A stretch of DNA of 64,000 nucleotides from Bacteroidota bacterium (GTDB lineage Bacteria; Spirochaetota; Spirochaetia; JABMQR01): contig JABMQR010000208.1 of assembly GCA_013202335.1 (NCBI GenBank), positions 21,680 to 85,679 of the forward strand, written 5' to 3'. How positions within the stretch are numbered: the stretch's first letter is position 1; every line of letters starts with the position of its first letter. The notes beneath the pieces are model-generated. The model searched no databases. It saw only the letters and a list, made by a program, of their open reading frames with translations, and had not been told where the DNA came from. This document shows, piece after piece, positions 52,663-60,840 of this stretch. Made by a program: the position numbers and the translations under genes.

Positions 52663-54030
52663 TCACTCAGCGTATTTATCAATTACCTTTAAAGCCTCGT
52701 CCATAATAGCCGTGCCCTCATCAATATCATCCTTAGTTGCTATAAGCGCAGGAGCCATAGCCACAACGTTACTTGGATTTGCCGCCATGGCAATCATCCC
52801 CAGCTCCCCCAGTCTTTTAGCCAGTTCAAGTTTTGGATTCATCCCTTTTCTGATGCGTGCATCGACCGAAATCAAAGGCTCTCTCGTTTCACGGTTTTTC
52901 ACCAACTCCAGCCCCACAAATAATCCCAGACCCCGCACATCGCCAATTATGGGGTGCTTTTCTTTCAGCTCAAGGCTCTTCTCCATAAGATACTCCCCGA
53001 GTGAAGCGGCATTTTCAATAAGATTATCTTCTTCATATATTTTTAGGACTTCTACCGCTGCCGCACACCCAAGGGTATGTCCGGCATACGTTGCTCCATG
53101 ACTAAACATAGTATTTGAGAAATGTTTACCAATCTTCTTTGTGGTTATTGTTGCACCAAGCGGTACATACGCTCCCGTAAGCCCCTTGGCTACTGACATT
53201 ATGTCAGGCACAACATCCCAGTGGTCTACAGCAAACCATTTTCCGGTTCGCCCGAAACCGGTCATAACCTCATCAACTATCAGCAGTATCCCATATTTAT
53301 CACACATCTGTCTGAGCATTGGAAAGTATTCAGGCGGAGGTACAATTACCCCATTTGCCCCGGTAACCGGTTCGCAGATAATTCCGGCAACAAAATCACT
53401 GCCTCCCTCAAGCATGATTGCTTCATCAGTATATTTCACACACTGCATTTCACATTCAGGATAGGTTTTTCCGAACATACAGCGATAGCAGTAGGGCTGT
53501 GGTACGGTAATTACCTCAGTTTTTCCGGAAACAACAGGCCAGCTCCGCGGATCTCCGGCTGAAACGGACATAGAGGCTCCTGTTCCCCCATGATAACTTC
53601 GATACCTGCTGACAATTTTCCTTTTCCCGGTATACTGCTGGCAAATTTTGATAGCAGCCTCGTTTGCCTCCGTCCCTCCAAGAGAGATAAAAGAACAGCC
53701 AAGATCACCGGGAGTTACTGCTTCCAGCATTTTACCCAGGAGAGCCCGTGGTTCGGTTGAGAAGCTTGGTGCAAAGGACGATAGTGTATTTGCCTGACGA
53801 CAAATTGCATCCACCACCCGCTGATCCTGATGCCCAATATTATGACTTACAAAGCAGGAACTGAAGTCCAGTCGTTCCCTGCCGTCATCAGTGGTAAACC
53901 GCAGCCCTTTTGCAGAGACTACACGCATAGGTGATTTTCCAGGCTGATAGGCCCAGGATTGAAGGAGGTTCTCCACCTCATACTGATCAAGATCCTGTTT
54001 CTCTACAGAAATGGTACTTAATTTTTTCAT
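52663..54030 (-). CDS. Class III (omega) aminotransferase
   Basis: A 455-residue PLP enzyme of fold type I, subgroup II. SLGGTEANEAAIKICQQYTGKRKIV, RSYHGGTGASMS, the PLP-contacting DEVMTGFGRTGKWFA and the Schiff-base lysine in SVAKGLTGAYVPLGA are present, as is a cysteine-rich loop CYRCMFGKTYPECEMQC. Such enzymes transfer the omega-amino group of taurine, beta-alanine or GABA to a keto acid; the WFAVDHWDVVPDIM block is reminiscent of taurine transaminases (inference). ATG 54030 has GGAGG upstream. The symporter that follows upstream may import the substrate. Confidence 0.85.
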   Translation of the reverse strand: MKKLSTISVEKQDLDQYEVENLLQSWAYQPGKSPMRVVSAKGLRFTTDDGRERLDFSSCFVSHNIGHQDQRVVDAICRQANTLSSFAPSFSTEPRALLGKMLEAVTPGDLGCSFISLGGTEANEAAIKICQQYTGKRKIVSRYRSYHGGTGASMSVSAGDPRSWPVVSGKTEVITVPQPYCYRCMFGKTYPECEMQCVKYTDEAIMLEGGSDFVAGIICEPVTGANGVIVPPPEYFPMLRQMCDKYGILLIVDEVMTGFGRTGKWFAVDHWDVVPDIMSVAKGLTGAYVPLGATITTKKIGKHFSNTMFSHGATYAGHTLGCAAAVEVLKIYEEDNLIENAASLGEYLMEKSLELKEKHPIIGDVRGLGLFVGLELVKNRETREPLISVDARIRKGMNPKLELAKRLGELGMIAMAANPSNVVAMAPALIATKDDIDEGTAIMDEALKVIDKYAE

Positions 54031-54114
54031 TTTCGCCTCCTTCACATCAAACTGGGTTTATACATTCGCATTAATTATAACACAGGTTTACGAGAGGCTC
54101 ACGTGGGAAAACAC

Positions 54115-54147
54115 AAAAAAACCGCCCCAGTTGGTTACCAGGACGGC
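54115..54147 (-). terminator. Terminator of the symporter operon
   Basis: The imperfect hairpin from ACCGCCCC to GGACGGC (about 54121-54147) is followed on the minus strand by seven T residues (54121-54115). It lies 36 bases past the stop of the symporter gene. Confidence 0.65.
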
Positions 54148-54182
54148 TATTCTCTTATTTCATAAGCTTAAAGCAAATTAAA

Positions 54183-56090
54183 TTATTTCAGCTCATTTTT
54201 CTTCTGTGTCAGCAGTGATACCACAATAAGTGTCAGGAAACTGAGAGGAATTGAAATGATTGCCGGGTTGTCCAGCCCAATAAGCGCTTTTTCAGCCGCC
54301 ATGCCGTATCTCTCAAACATACTGGGAGAGAGAAGGATGATCGTAAGAGCAGATACCATACCCACCAGAATAGAGGCCACAATACCTTTGCCTGTAGTCT
54401 TCTTCCAGAAAAGCATCATGATAATTGCAGGAAAGTTAGCTGATGCGGCTATTGCAAAAGCCCAGCCGACAAGGAACGATACATTCATACCCTTAAAGAG
54501 AATACCAAGAAGGATAGCTATTATTCCAACCGTGATTGCAGAAATCTTACCAATTTTTACACGGGTATTATCAGAGATTTTCCTTTTACGAAAGAGACTC
54601 TTCATCATATCATGCGCAACAGCACCGGAGGAGGCTACGATAAGACCTGAAACCGTACCGAGAACCGTAGCAAAAGCGATAGCTGAGATAATGGAAAACA
54701 GGAATACACCGAATGCCTTCGCAAGAAGCGGTGCACTCATATTACTGCTCTGCACATCCAGAACACCGTTCACCATAGCTCCGAATCCAATATACATAGT
54801 CAGAATATAGAAAAATCCAATTGCAGTAATTGCAAGGATAGTCGATTTTCTGGCAGCCTTCGGGCTGGGAACCGTATAATACCTGATAAGTACATGAGGA
54901 AGAGCCGCAGTTCCAAAAAAGAGTGCTATCATCAGGGATACAAAGTTCATTTTTAATAACGGTGTTGATCCCTTATCCACTTTGAATTTCAGACCTGGAC
55001 GCATAAGTTCACTGCCGGATGTTGGATCCTGATACCAGAGAGCAACAGAATCGCCTTCACTCTTAAAGTTTATTTGGTGGAATCTGATTACTTCACTACT
55101 CTCAATTGTTTCCAGATACTTAAAAGGTCCGAGTGCTCCGGTGGAGTCCACTTCTTCTCCATCAACAATAATTTTACTTAAGTGACCCACAGCAAAAAAT
55201 GCCTCGGCCTCTTTGGGCTGTCCATTATAGAGCGTCTTACCCTCAGCGGTGTTGGTTACCGTAAGCGTTTCTTTTAGCACGGCTTTCCCGCCGTCTACTT
55301 CAACATCCCACCAACGTTCAACGCCATCTTTCGCAAGTTTAACTAAGGAATGGCTATCATGAGAAAATTCACCGGTAACAGTATAACCGGCCTGGTCCAC
55401 AGAGGTCACACTCTCACCGCTAACTGTCCCGGTAAGTGTAATAAATTCATGGTAGTCATCTGAAGGGGTCGTATCCAGTCCTTTATTCAGGATAGATATT
55501 ACCAGAACCAGTGAAAAAATTATCAATAAAGCACCTTTAATAAACTGTACATAGGTAGTTGCCTTCATCCCTGCTGTTGCAACGATAAAGATAACAATAC
55601 TTCCTACGAAAATAACTCCGACATAATGGGGAAACCCAAGCAGAGGAGTTACCAGTGCACCGGCCCCAACCATCTGAGGGATAAGATAGAATATTGATAC
55701 TACCAGAGTACTTATTCCTGCCATCAACCTGATAGCGGGATAGTTAAATTTAGAATCAAGTGCATCGGCGAAGGTGAATTTTCCGAGTCGTTTCAACGGT
55801 TCAGCAATTACAAACAGAGCAACAATCCAACCTGCCAGATACCCGATTGAGTAGAGAAACCCATCATAACCGGCTACTGCGATCATCCCGCAGATACCAA
55901 GAAATGATGCGGCTGAAAGGTAATCTCCAGCAAAAGCGATACCATTCACCTGCCAGGGAATGGTTCCACCGGCTGCAAAGTACCCTTTTGAGGAGCTGGA
56001 CTGCCGGGAAAAGTAAATAGATATTCCTATAACGGAAATGACAATTACCGAGAAGAGTATTGTTGCAAGTATTGATGGTGTATAAATCAT
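54183..56090 (-). CDS. Sodium/solute symporter (ActP-like) with large extracytoplasmic insert
   Basis: A 635-residue member of the sodium:solute symporter family. Thirteen membrane helices are expected; GGTIPWQVNGIAFAGDYLSAASFLG and KFTFADALDSKF are characteristic of the acetate permease branch. Between residues about 205 and 365, after VLVISILNKGLDTTPSD, there is a hydrophilic beta-rich insert (TGTVSGESVTSVDQAGY, SEVIRFHQINFKSEGDS) absent from standard members of about 550 residues. It pairs with the small DUF485-like protein whose stop overlaps its start. GGAGG lies before the ATG. Substrate not known; an acidic organic compound is likely. Confidence 0.82.
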   Translation of the reverse strand: MIYTPSILATILFSVIVISVIGISIYFSRQSSSSKGYFAAGGTIPWQVNGIAFAGDYLSAASFLGICGMIAVAGYDGFLYSIGYLAGWIVALFVIAEPLKRLGKFTFADALDSKFNYPAIRLMAGISTLVVSIFYLIPQMVGAGALVTPLLGFPHYVGVIFVGSIVIFIVATAGMKATTYVQFIKGALLIIFSLVLVISILNKGLDTTPSDDYHEFITLTGTVSGESVTSVDQAGYTVTGEFSHDSHSLVKLAKDGVERWWDVEVDGGKAVLKETLTVTNTAEGKTLYNGQPKEAEAFFAVGHLSKIIVDGEEVDSTGALGPFKYLETIESSEVIRFHQINFKSEGDSVALWYQDPTSGSELMRPGLKFKVDKGSTPLLKMNFVSLMIALFFGTAALPHVLIRYYTVPSPKAARKSTILAITAIGFFYILTMYIGFGAMVNGVLDVQSSNMSAPLLAKAFGVFLFSIISAIAFATVLGTVSGLIVASSGAVAHDMMKSLFRKRKISDNTRVKIGKISAITVGIIAILLGILFKGMNVSFLVGWAFAIAASANFPAIIMMLFWKKTTGKGIVASILVGMVSALTIILLSPSMFERYGMAAEKALIGLDNPAIISIPLSFLTLIVVSLLTQKKNELK

Positions 56091-56401
56091 TATTTCTCCT
56101 CCCCTAAGCCTGATCCATTAGAAGCAGCTAATGCTTCCAACTCATTCTCTTTTTTTGTACAGAGAGCGTTATATATCAATCCCATAATTATAGCAGTCAG
56201 GATAAGTGCAAAGCCGTATATTACAGCAAGATTAAGTCCTAACAAAACTTTTACTTTCATAAGTTGCGGTGCAAATGTATTAATCAATACAAATCCTGCA
56301 AACAGTACTCCGTAGATAGCAAAAAATCGAAGCCCTACCTTTGTCTTATACTCTGATGCAGCAGGATCTTCTTTGACCTCCACCGCTGGTCCATGTTCCA
56401 T
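56090..56401 (-). CDS. DUF485-like small subunit of the symporter
   Basis: A 103-residue protein with two membrane helices (about residues 25-48 and 55-80) and the RFFAIYGVLFAGFVLINTFAPQLM block of DUF485 proteins, which accompany acetate-type symporters. Its stop overlaps the symporter ATG. ATG 56401 has GGGGGAG upstream; earlier starts (56428) add nine unlikely residues. First gene of the two-gene unit. Confidence 0.8.
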   Translation of the reverse strand: MEHGPAVEVKEDPAASEYKTKVGLRFFAIYGVLFAGFVLINTFAPQLMKVKVLLGLNLAVIYGFALILTAIIMGLIYNALCTKKENELEALAASNGSGLGEEK

Positions 56402-56488
56402 ATCTCCCCCTAATTGACTGCTTACCAATTTTTATATTTACAAATTTAGTGTAAATTATCACATTTCACAAATTGTAAAAAGAGTTAT

Positions 56489-57061
56489 TTATTCATCAGT
56501 CGATGTTTCACGAATAATATCCACTAAATTTTCCGGAATTTTAGAAAAAACCTGCTGCTCTTCGATAAGTTTAACCGTAATCCAGTCCAGAGTAACCGCA
56601 TCATTCCCGGAACACTGGTTGATTACCCTTGCAAGTACTCTGTAAGCCCGACGGTACTCAACCCGTTTCTCATCGTTCACATCGGTACATTTAAAAAGAA
56701 TGGTCAGTTCTCTTTGAGCGGTAATTCCCCCAATGAGGGTAAACTCATTCTCTACAGGAAGATGAATATCATAATGATACCCGCGTTCACCCGCATTATA
56801 GTTGGGTAAAATCCCGAGAAAGAAAGTGTTGTCGGAAAGTCCTGCCTTTAGTAAAATTCCGCCGGTTACGGTAAGGCTTCCGGGACTAAAAATTGCAGTA
56901 AGTCTTTCCTGAAGATCACCAGGTGTGATTGGTTTGCGATTCAGCACCAAACGGCCAACTCCTTCTCCAGGGTTGAGTGATGACCCTTCACTGGAATCTG
57001 AAAGAACTTCCAGGGATGATGTGCGATGTTGTCTGCTTAGTCTTTTTAGTAGTTTCTTCAT
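56489..57061 (-). CDS. Uncharacterised protein
   Basis: A 190-residue soluble protein with no signal peptide and no motif I recognise. The N-terminus is basic and serine-rich (KKLLKRLSRQHRTSSLEVL); the central part alternates strand and turn residues. It sits upstream of the DUF485/symporter unit on the same strand, so it may be part of it. An AAACCGGTTT palindrome lies 79-88 bases upstream of the ATG. Confidence 0.5.
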   Translation of the reverse strand: MKKLLKRLSRQHRTSSLEVLSDSSEGSSLNPGEGVGRLVLNRKPITPGDLQERLTAIFSPGSLTVTGGILLKAGLSDNTFFLGILPNYNAGERGYHYDIHLPVENEFTLIGGITAQRELTILFKCTDVNDEKRVEYRRAYRVLARVINQCSGNDAVTLDWITVKLIEEQQVFSKIPENLVDIIRETSTDE

Positions 57062-57139
57062 ACATTAATCTCAGCACACAGTATCTCATGATCTATCCCC
57101 TGAGGCAATCAAAATTCAGTATTGCAAACAATTGCTTAT

Positions 57140-57149
57140 AAACCGGTTT
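57140..57149. promoter_or_regulatory. Stray AAACCGGTTT palindrome
   Basis: A 10-bp perfect palindrome identical to the core of the malE operators, in the gap between the unknown gene at 56489-57061 and the ArsP-like permease. It may be chance, or a further target of the LacI-family regulator. Confidence 0.25.
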
Positions 57150-57254
57150 TCCAGAACCTCCATGCTTATGAACACTGGTTATTTATTTCAAAAGAGCTGC
57201 AGCAACCGGGCAACGTGCCAACCACTCCAGCTACTCTCGCTAAATTCTCATTAA

Positions 57255-58361
57255 TCAGAAAAAAAGCAGAATCAGTTTGTACCCTAATGCAACAATTAGA
57301 GAGCCACCGGCAGCAAGCCCTACATAAAGTAAGAAAACTCTTCGTTTTGCAATACCATATACTGCAGCCATTGCTGGTAATGTAGTGGTCGCCCCGCTTA
57401 ACAAAAAAGCTAATACTGCAGCAGGATCACTACCTTGCCGAAGGAGTCCTTCAGCAATACCCATGGCTGATAAATTGGTAACATAAGCCGGTACTCCGGC
57501 TGCCAATGCTATGGGAATTGAAAAAATATTATTCGATCCCAGCAAGCCTGTTATGAATGATTCAGGAACATAGAATATGATTAACCCCTCTATAAGATAT
57601 GCCAATGTCATAAACATAAGAATCTTCGAACTTATCTTCCACAACTCCTGCATAAAACTTTCTGCGGTAACACCGGCAAATAGTTTTGTCTTTACCCTGA
57701 TTTCAGAAACTATCCCGGGACTGCATCCATTTCCGGATTTAGCGGTATCAACATCTGCCGCAGCACAGCAAAGCACTGGGTTCAGCAGGGAAGCTGCAGG
57801 TTCAATTAATGCATCTACGCTGGGGAGTTTGCAGTCTCCAGTCGAGTCATTCGCTAATTCGCTGCATGAACAACTATCACTGAGTCTGTTTTCCGGCAGC
57901 ATGTGAGGTTTCAAAATCCCACTGGAAAACCAGCCGGCTTTTACCAGTCCATGGGTAATAAAAGCACCGCCTAAGCTGATTGCAAGAGTACCACCCAATC
58001 TCCATACAGCCAATTCCCAACCTAATACCGAAGCGCTTAATAAAAAGATTTCCGGATCCATAGATGGACTCGCCATCCAGAAACCTATTATCGGTGCCAG
58101 TGGCACTCCTGCTATAAGCAAGCTGGTAATGACCGGGATAACTGAACAGGAACAAAAGGGACTGAATGCACCTGTTGCAGTAGCAAGAAGGATACCTTGA
58201 ATCGGTTTGGCATTAAGTATCCCGGCAACCCGATTAGCAATTCCACTTAATTTTGCGGCTACAGCAAGTGGTGCTGTGATAAGAAGAATCGGCCAAATAC
58301 CGGCATACTGCCGAGCTATAAAAAGCACTATTTTTGTAATTTGTTCCAGTATGGTTTCCAT
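57255..58361 (-). CDS. ArsP-like permease (DUF318 family)
   Basis: A 368-residue membrane protein with about eight helices. TGAFSPFCSCSVIPVITSLLIAG carries the cysteine pair that is typical of ArsP, which exports trivalent organoarsenicals; homologues in this family also move other metal or metalloid species. The central loop is rich in cysteine (SCSCSELANDSTGDCK, PVLCCAAADV), suggesting a metal-binding site. It lies 48 bases after the arsR-type gene and has an operator palindrome in between. GGAGAC lies before the ATG. Confidence 0.82.
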   Translation of the reverse strand: METILEQITKIVLFIARQYAGIWPILLITAPLAVAAKLSGIANRVAGILNAKPIQGILLATATGAFSPFCSCSVIPVITSLLIAGVPLAPIIGFWMASPSMDPEIFLLSASVLGWELAVWRLGGTLAISLGGAFITHGLVKAGWFSSGILKPHMLPENRLSDSCSCSELANDSTGDCKLPSVDALIEPAASLLNPVLCCAAADVDTAKSGNGCSPGIVSEIRVKTKLFAGVTAESFMQELWKISSKILMFMTLAYLIEGLIIFYVPESFITGLLGSNNIFSIPIALAAGVPAYVTNLSAMGIAEGLLRQGSDPAAVLAFLLSGATTTLPAMAAVYGIAKRRVFLLYVGLAAGGSLIVALGYKLILLFF

Positions 58362-58376
58362 ATTGTCTCCACCTTT

Positions 58377-58392
58377 ATCGTATTATTACGAT
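58377..58392 (-). promoter_or_regulatory. ArsR-type operator before the permease
   Basis: ATCGTA, four bases, TACGAT (58377-58392) is a perfect 6-4-6 inverted repeat, the same half sites as upstream of the ArsR-type gene. Confidence 0.7.
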
Positions 58393-58408
58393 TAATAGAA
58401 TAAAAAAA

Positions 58409-58693
58409 TTAGAATAATTTACCAACTGTCTCCGTAAACCAACGAATGTTCTCTTTATCAGTGCAGTAGGATACAGCAGTTCCCTCAGCATTTCCAGTAA
58501 TCCAACCGGCATCCCGCAGAATTTTTAAATGCTGACTTACGGTTGCCTGGGCTATTGGTAATATATCGACAATACTTCCGGTTATACAGCTGGGATTAGT
58601 CAGTAAGTACCTCACAATCTCAAACCGCGTCTCATTGGCAATAGCTTTCATCATCCGTAAAATTCTTTTTTTGGTGTCAATGTTTTCTTTCAT
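58409..58693 (-). CDS. ArsR/SmtB-family repressor
   Basis: A 94-residue winged-helix repressor: KAIANETRFEIVRYLLTNPSCITGSIVDILPIAQATVSQHLKILRDAGWI is the classical ArsR core. The metal-sensing cysteines of ArsR (ELCVCDL) are not present; CITGSI and CTDKENIRW hold single cysteines. ATG 58693 (MKENIDTKK) is chosen because it lies next to the operator cluster; the longer frame upstream crosses the operators. It is co-transcribed with the permease. Confidence 0.85.
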   Translation of the reverse strand: MKENIDTKKRILRMMKAIANETRFEIVRYLLTNPSCITGSIVDILPIAQATVSQHLKILRDAGWITGNAEGTAVSYCTDKENIRWFTETVGKLF

Positions 58694-58715
58694 CGTATTT
58701 TTACGATAATACGAT
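58692..58715 (-). promoter_or_regulatory. ArsR-type operator cluster before the repressor gene
   Basis: ATCGTA (58692-58697), four T, TACGAT (58702-58707) and a further TACGAT (58710-58715) form overlapping inverted repeats that cover the start codon. A TTGACT lies just upstream on the minus strand. Autorepression is expected. Confidence 0.7.
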
Positions 58716-58785
58716 ATTGAAATTAAGTCAAGAAAAAAAATACAATACATTATAATAATATACAGCTTGTTAAATTTTGCATTTA

Positions 58786-59883
58786 TTAGCAGTTCGGGCA
58801 CTCCCGGGAAAACTGTTCTACAACACCAATAAGCTCTCTTGCATCATCCTCTGATCTACAGTCATTCACAACCATCATCAATCCCCGGGAATCAAGGTTT
58901 TTTACCAGAAATTCCACCTCATCTGATTCGCAGTAGAGGTAGAGACTCTTTCCCCCATTCTGAATCTTTCGCAGCAGGTCCAGCCACTCACTTGTTCTAC
59001 CCGCACCGGCACCCTGTATCCACTGTATAGCATTCAATTCCGGAAGTGCCAAAAGCTGATCGAGATGTCTCACCATATCCGGTCCATCCAGATGAAATAC
59101 TGTACGCGGAAATAGTACTGTCTGTTCCTTTAGCAAAGGCAGTACAAACTCACCGAACATTTCAGAGGAAATCAGGGTGGAAAAATCAGACTGGAGATCA
59201 ATAGCCTTAATTTTTGACCATATTCCCATCCATGTAAAATTTCCCCCAAATTGATTTGCGATTTCACTCGTTCCTTTCCAGGACTGATACCAGGCATCCT
59301 GCACCTTCTGTGCAGCTTCTTTAACTTTATCAGGAACCATAATAAGATCCATACACAATTTTTCCGGATTTCTCAATCCGCTTAATACTTCTGTTGGACC
59401 ATTCAGATCCGGGAGTCCCATGAAACATTCCAGGTCATACTTTTGGATTGCTTCAGCACAATCCTGCATAAGATTTTGGGTTAACTTCCACCATTCATTT
59501 TCCGGATCCATTTGCAATGATGGGCATTGATCCCAGTCATCTATGATAGGAAGTGACCAGGTTGTTTCCTTATCGATATAGATATTTGGGGCACCTAAAT
59601 ATTTGCAGGTAATAGAGACTATTCGTCCGGATACAGGAGAGAGAACGGGAAAAGATTCTCCTCCAAACCAGGTATTACTTAACATGTTTATTATTCGTGG
59701 GATAACATATTTTGAATTTGTCCAATAATCATGAATTGTCGGTGCCTCAGAAGCCGGCAGAGAAAAAACCGGTATATCACGTGGGGAGGCAACCTGTATC
59801 AGAGCACGATCTGCCCGCTCGTTATTCCACCATAATTCGACCCGCTGTTTCGCTTCCCCGATATCATTTTTAAATTGTACCAT
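58786..59883 (-). CDS. URO-D-superfamily protein (3 of 3)
   Basis: A 365-residue protein with the URO-D barrel: KQRVELWWNNERADRALIQVASP at the N-terminus, GLPDLNGPTEVLSGLRNPEKLCMDL and the site FHLDGPDMVRHLDQLLALPELNAIQW, where the H-x-C of its paralogues reads H-x-D. The metal site is therefore changed. ATG 59883 has GGAGGGAAC upstream; a longer frame of 35 residues crosses the divergent promoter. It faces the AraC regulator gene and is probably controlled by it. Confidence 0.72.
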   Translation of the reverse strand: MVQFKNDIGEAKQRVELWWNNERADRALIQVASPRDIPVFSLPASEAPTIHDYWTNSKYVIPRIINMLSNTWFGGESFPVLSPVSGRIVSITCKYLGAPNIYIDKETTWSLPIIDDWDQCPSLQMDPENEWWKLTQNLMQDCAEAIQKYDLECFMGLPDLNGPTEVLSGLRNPEKLCMDLIMVPDKVKEAAQKVQDAWYQSWKGTSEIANQFGGNFTWMGIWSKIKAIDLQSDFSTLISSEMFGEFVLPLLKEQTVLFPRTVFHLDGPDMVRHLDQLLALPELNAIQWIQGAGAGRTSEWLDLLRKIQNGGKSLYLYCESDEVEFLVKNLDSRGLMMVVNDCRSEDDARELIGVVEQFSRECPNC

Positions 59884-59942
59884 GTGTTCCCTCCATACAA
59901 TGCTGCTAACAACCAGTATATCTTCACTTCCTGCTATTTTCC

Positions 59943-59973
59943 TTGACAGAATCATCGAATAGTAGGACATAAT
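59943..59973 (+). promoter_or_regulatory. Promoter of the AraC gene (predicted leaderless)
   Basis: TTGACA (59943-59948), 19 bases, CATAAT (59968-59973), then 6 bases to the ATG at 59980; no Shine-Dalgarno sequence. Confidence 0.55.
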
Positions 59974-59979
59974 TGATAT

Positions 59980-60840
59980 ATGAAACACTATTTATTTGAT
60001 AATGACCCACAGGGAAAAGATTTTCCTTTCTTATTCGGTAAAGTTGTCCTCATGTCTCAGGATTTTTCGAGACACTCACATGATTATTCAGAACTCGTTC
60101 TTATAACCTCAGGAAGCGGTCTGCATACAGCCGAAAACTTCACCTATCCCGTCCGGGCTGGTGATGTCTTTGTCATCAACAAAAATCAGAGTCATGGATT
60201 CAGTCGTGTTCACGCTCTTTGCATGTACAATATTGGATTTAGGCAGGAGGTAGTCGACATACTTGATTCCCTTGATATTCCTGCAATACGGGTACTGCTG
60301 GATCTTGAACCCCGTACCCGGGAAAAAAGCGGTTTCACAAGCAAACTCCACATCAATCCGCATGAGCTGGAAAACGTTATCCTCCTCCTGCATCAACTGG
60401 AACTGGAGTTGAAAAGAAAACTTCCCGGATACCAGTTGCTATTTTCCAATCTCTTTTTCAATCTTATCATCATGCTTGCCCGATACTACTCAGAAAGCGG
60501 ATTCCTTCCTGCAAGAAATCTCTTGCGGATGGCAGCTGGAATGGCCAGGCTCGAAAAGGAGTATAACCAGAGATTTGATCTGGGACAGCTTGCGGAAGAA
60601 AGCGGATTCTCACTGCCGCATTTCATCCGATCCTTTACCGCAGTTTATGGACTCTCCCCACTACAATATATTCTACAGCTGCGTATTAGCAGAGCAGCTG
60701 AGCTGTTGGAAAATACATTGTTGCCAATTTCACAAATCGGAGATCAGTGCGGCTTTGAAGACAGTAACTATTTCTCCCGGGTATTCAGGAAACGGATGGG
60801 TTGTTCACCCCGGCAATATCGCAATCATACAGCAACTTGA
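59980..60840 (+). CDS. AraC-family regulator with cupin sensor
   Basis: A 286-residue regulator: an N-terminal cupin-type sensor (HSHDYSELVLITSGSGLHTAENFTYPVRAGDVFVI, residues 27-61) and a C-terminal double helix-turn-helix (LAEESGFSLPHFIRSFTAVYGLSP, ISQIGDQCGFEDSNYFSRVFRK). The sensor suggests a sugar or organic-acid ligand. It is divergent from the third URO-D gene, its likely target. Its last 56 bases overlap the 3' end of the convergent GNAT-ASCH gene. Confidence 0.9.
   Translation: MKHYLFDNDPQGKDFPFLFGKVVLMSQDFSRHSHDYSELVLITSGSGLHTAENFTYPVRAGDVFVINKNQSHGFSRVHALCMYNIGFRQEVVDILDSLDIPAIRVLLDLEPRTREKSGFTSKLHINPHELENVILLLHQLELELKRKLPGYQLLFSNLFFNLIIMLARYYSESGFLPARNLLRMAAGMARLEKEYNQRFDLGQLAEESGFSLPHFIRSFTAVYGLSPLQYILQLRISRAAELLENTLLPISQIGDQCGFEDSNYFSRVFRKRMGCSPRQYRNHTAT

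Noticed and set aside
53511..53708. Antisense open frames in the class III aminotransferase and other long genes
   Set aside because: They follow the third-position pattern of the real genes on the other strand and lack starts with ribosome-binding sites.
57122..57385. Plus-strand open frame of 87 codons
   Set aside because: Half of it lies antisense to the ArsP-like permease and its codon pattern is that of the opposite gene.
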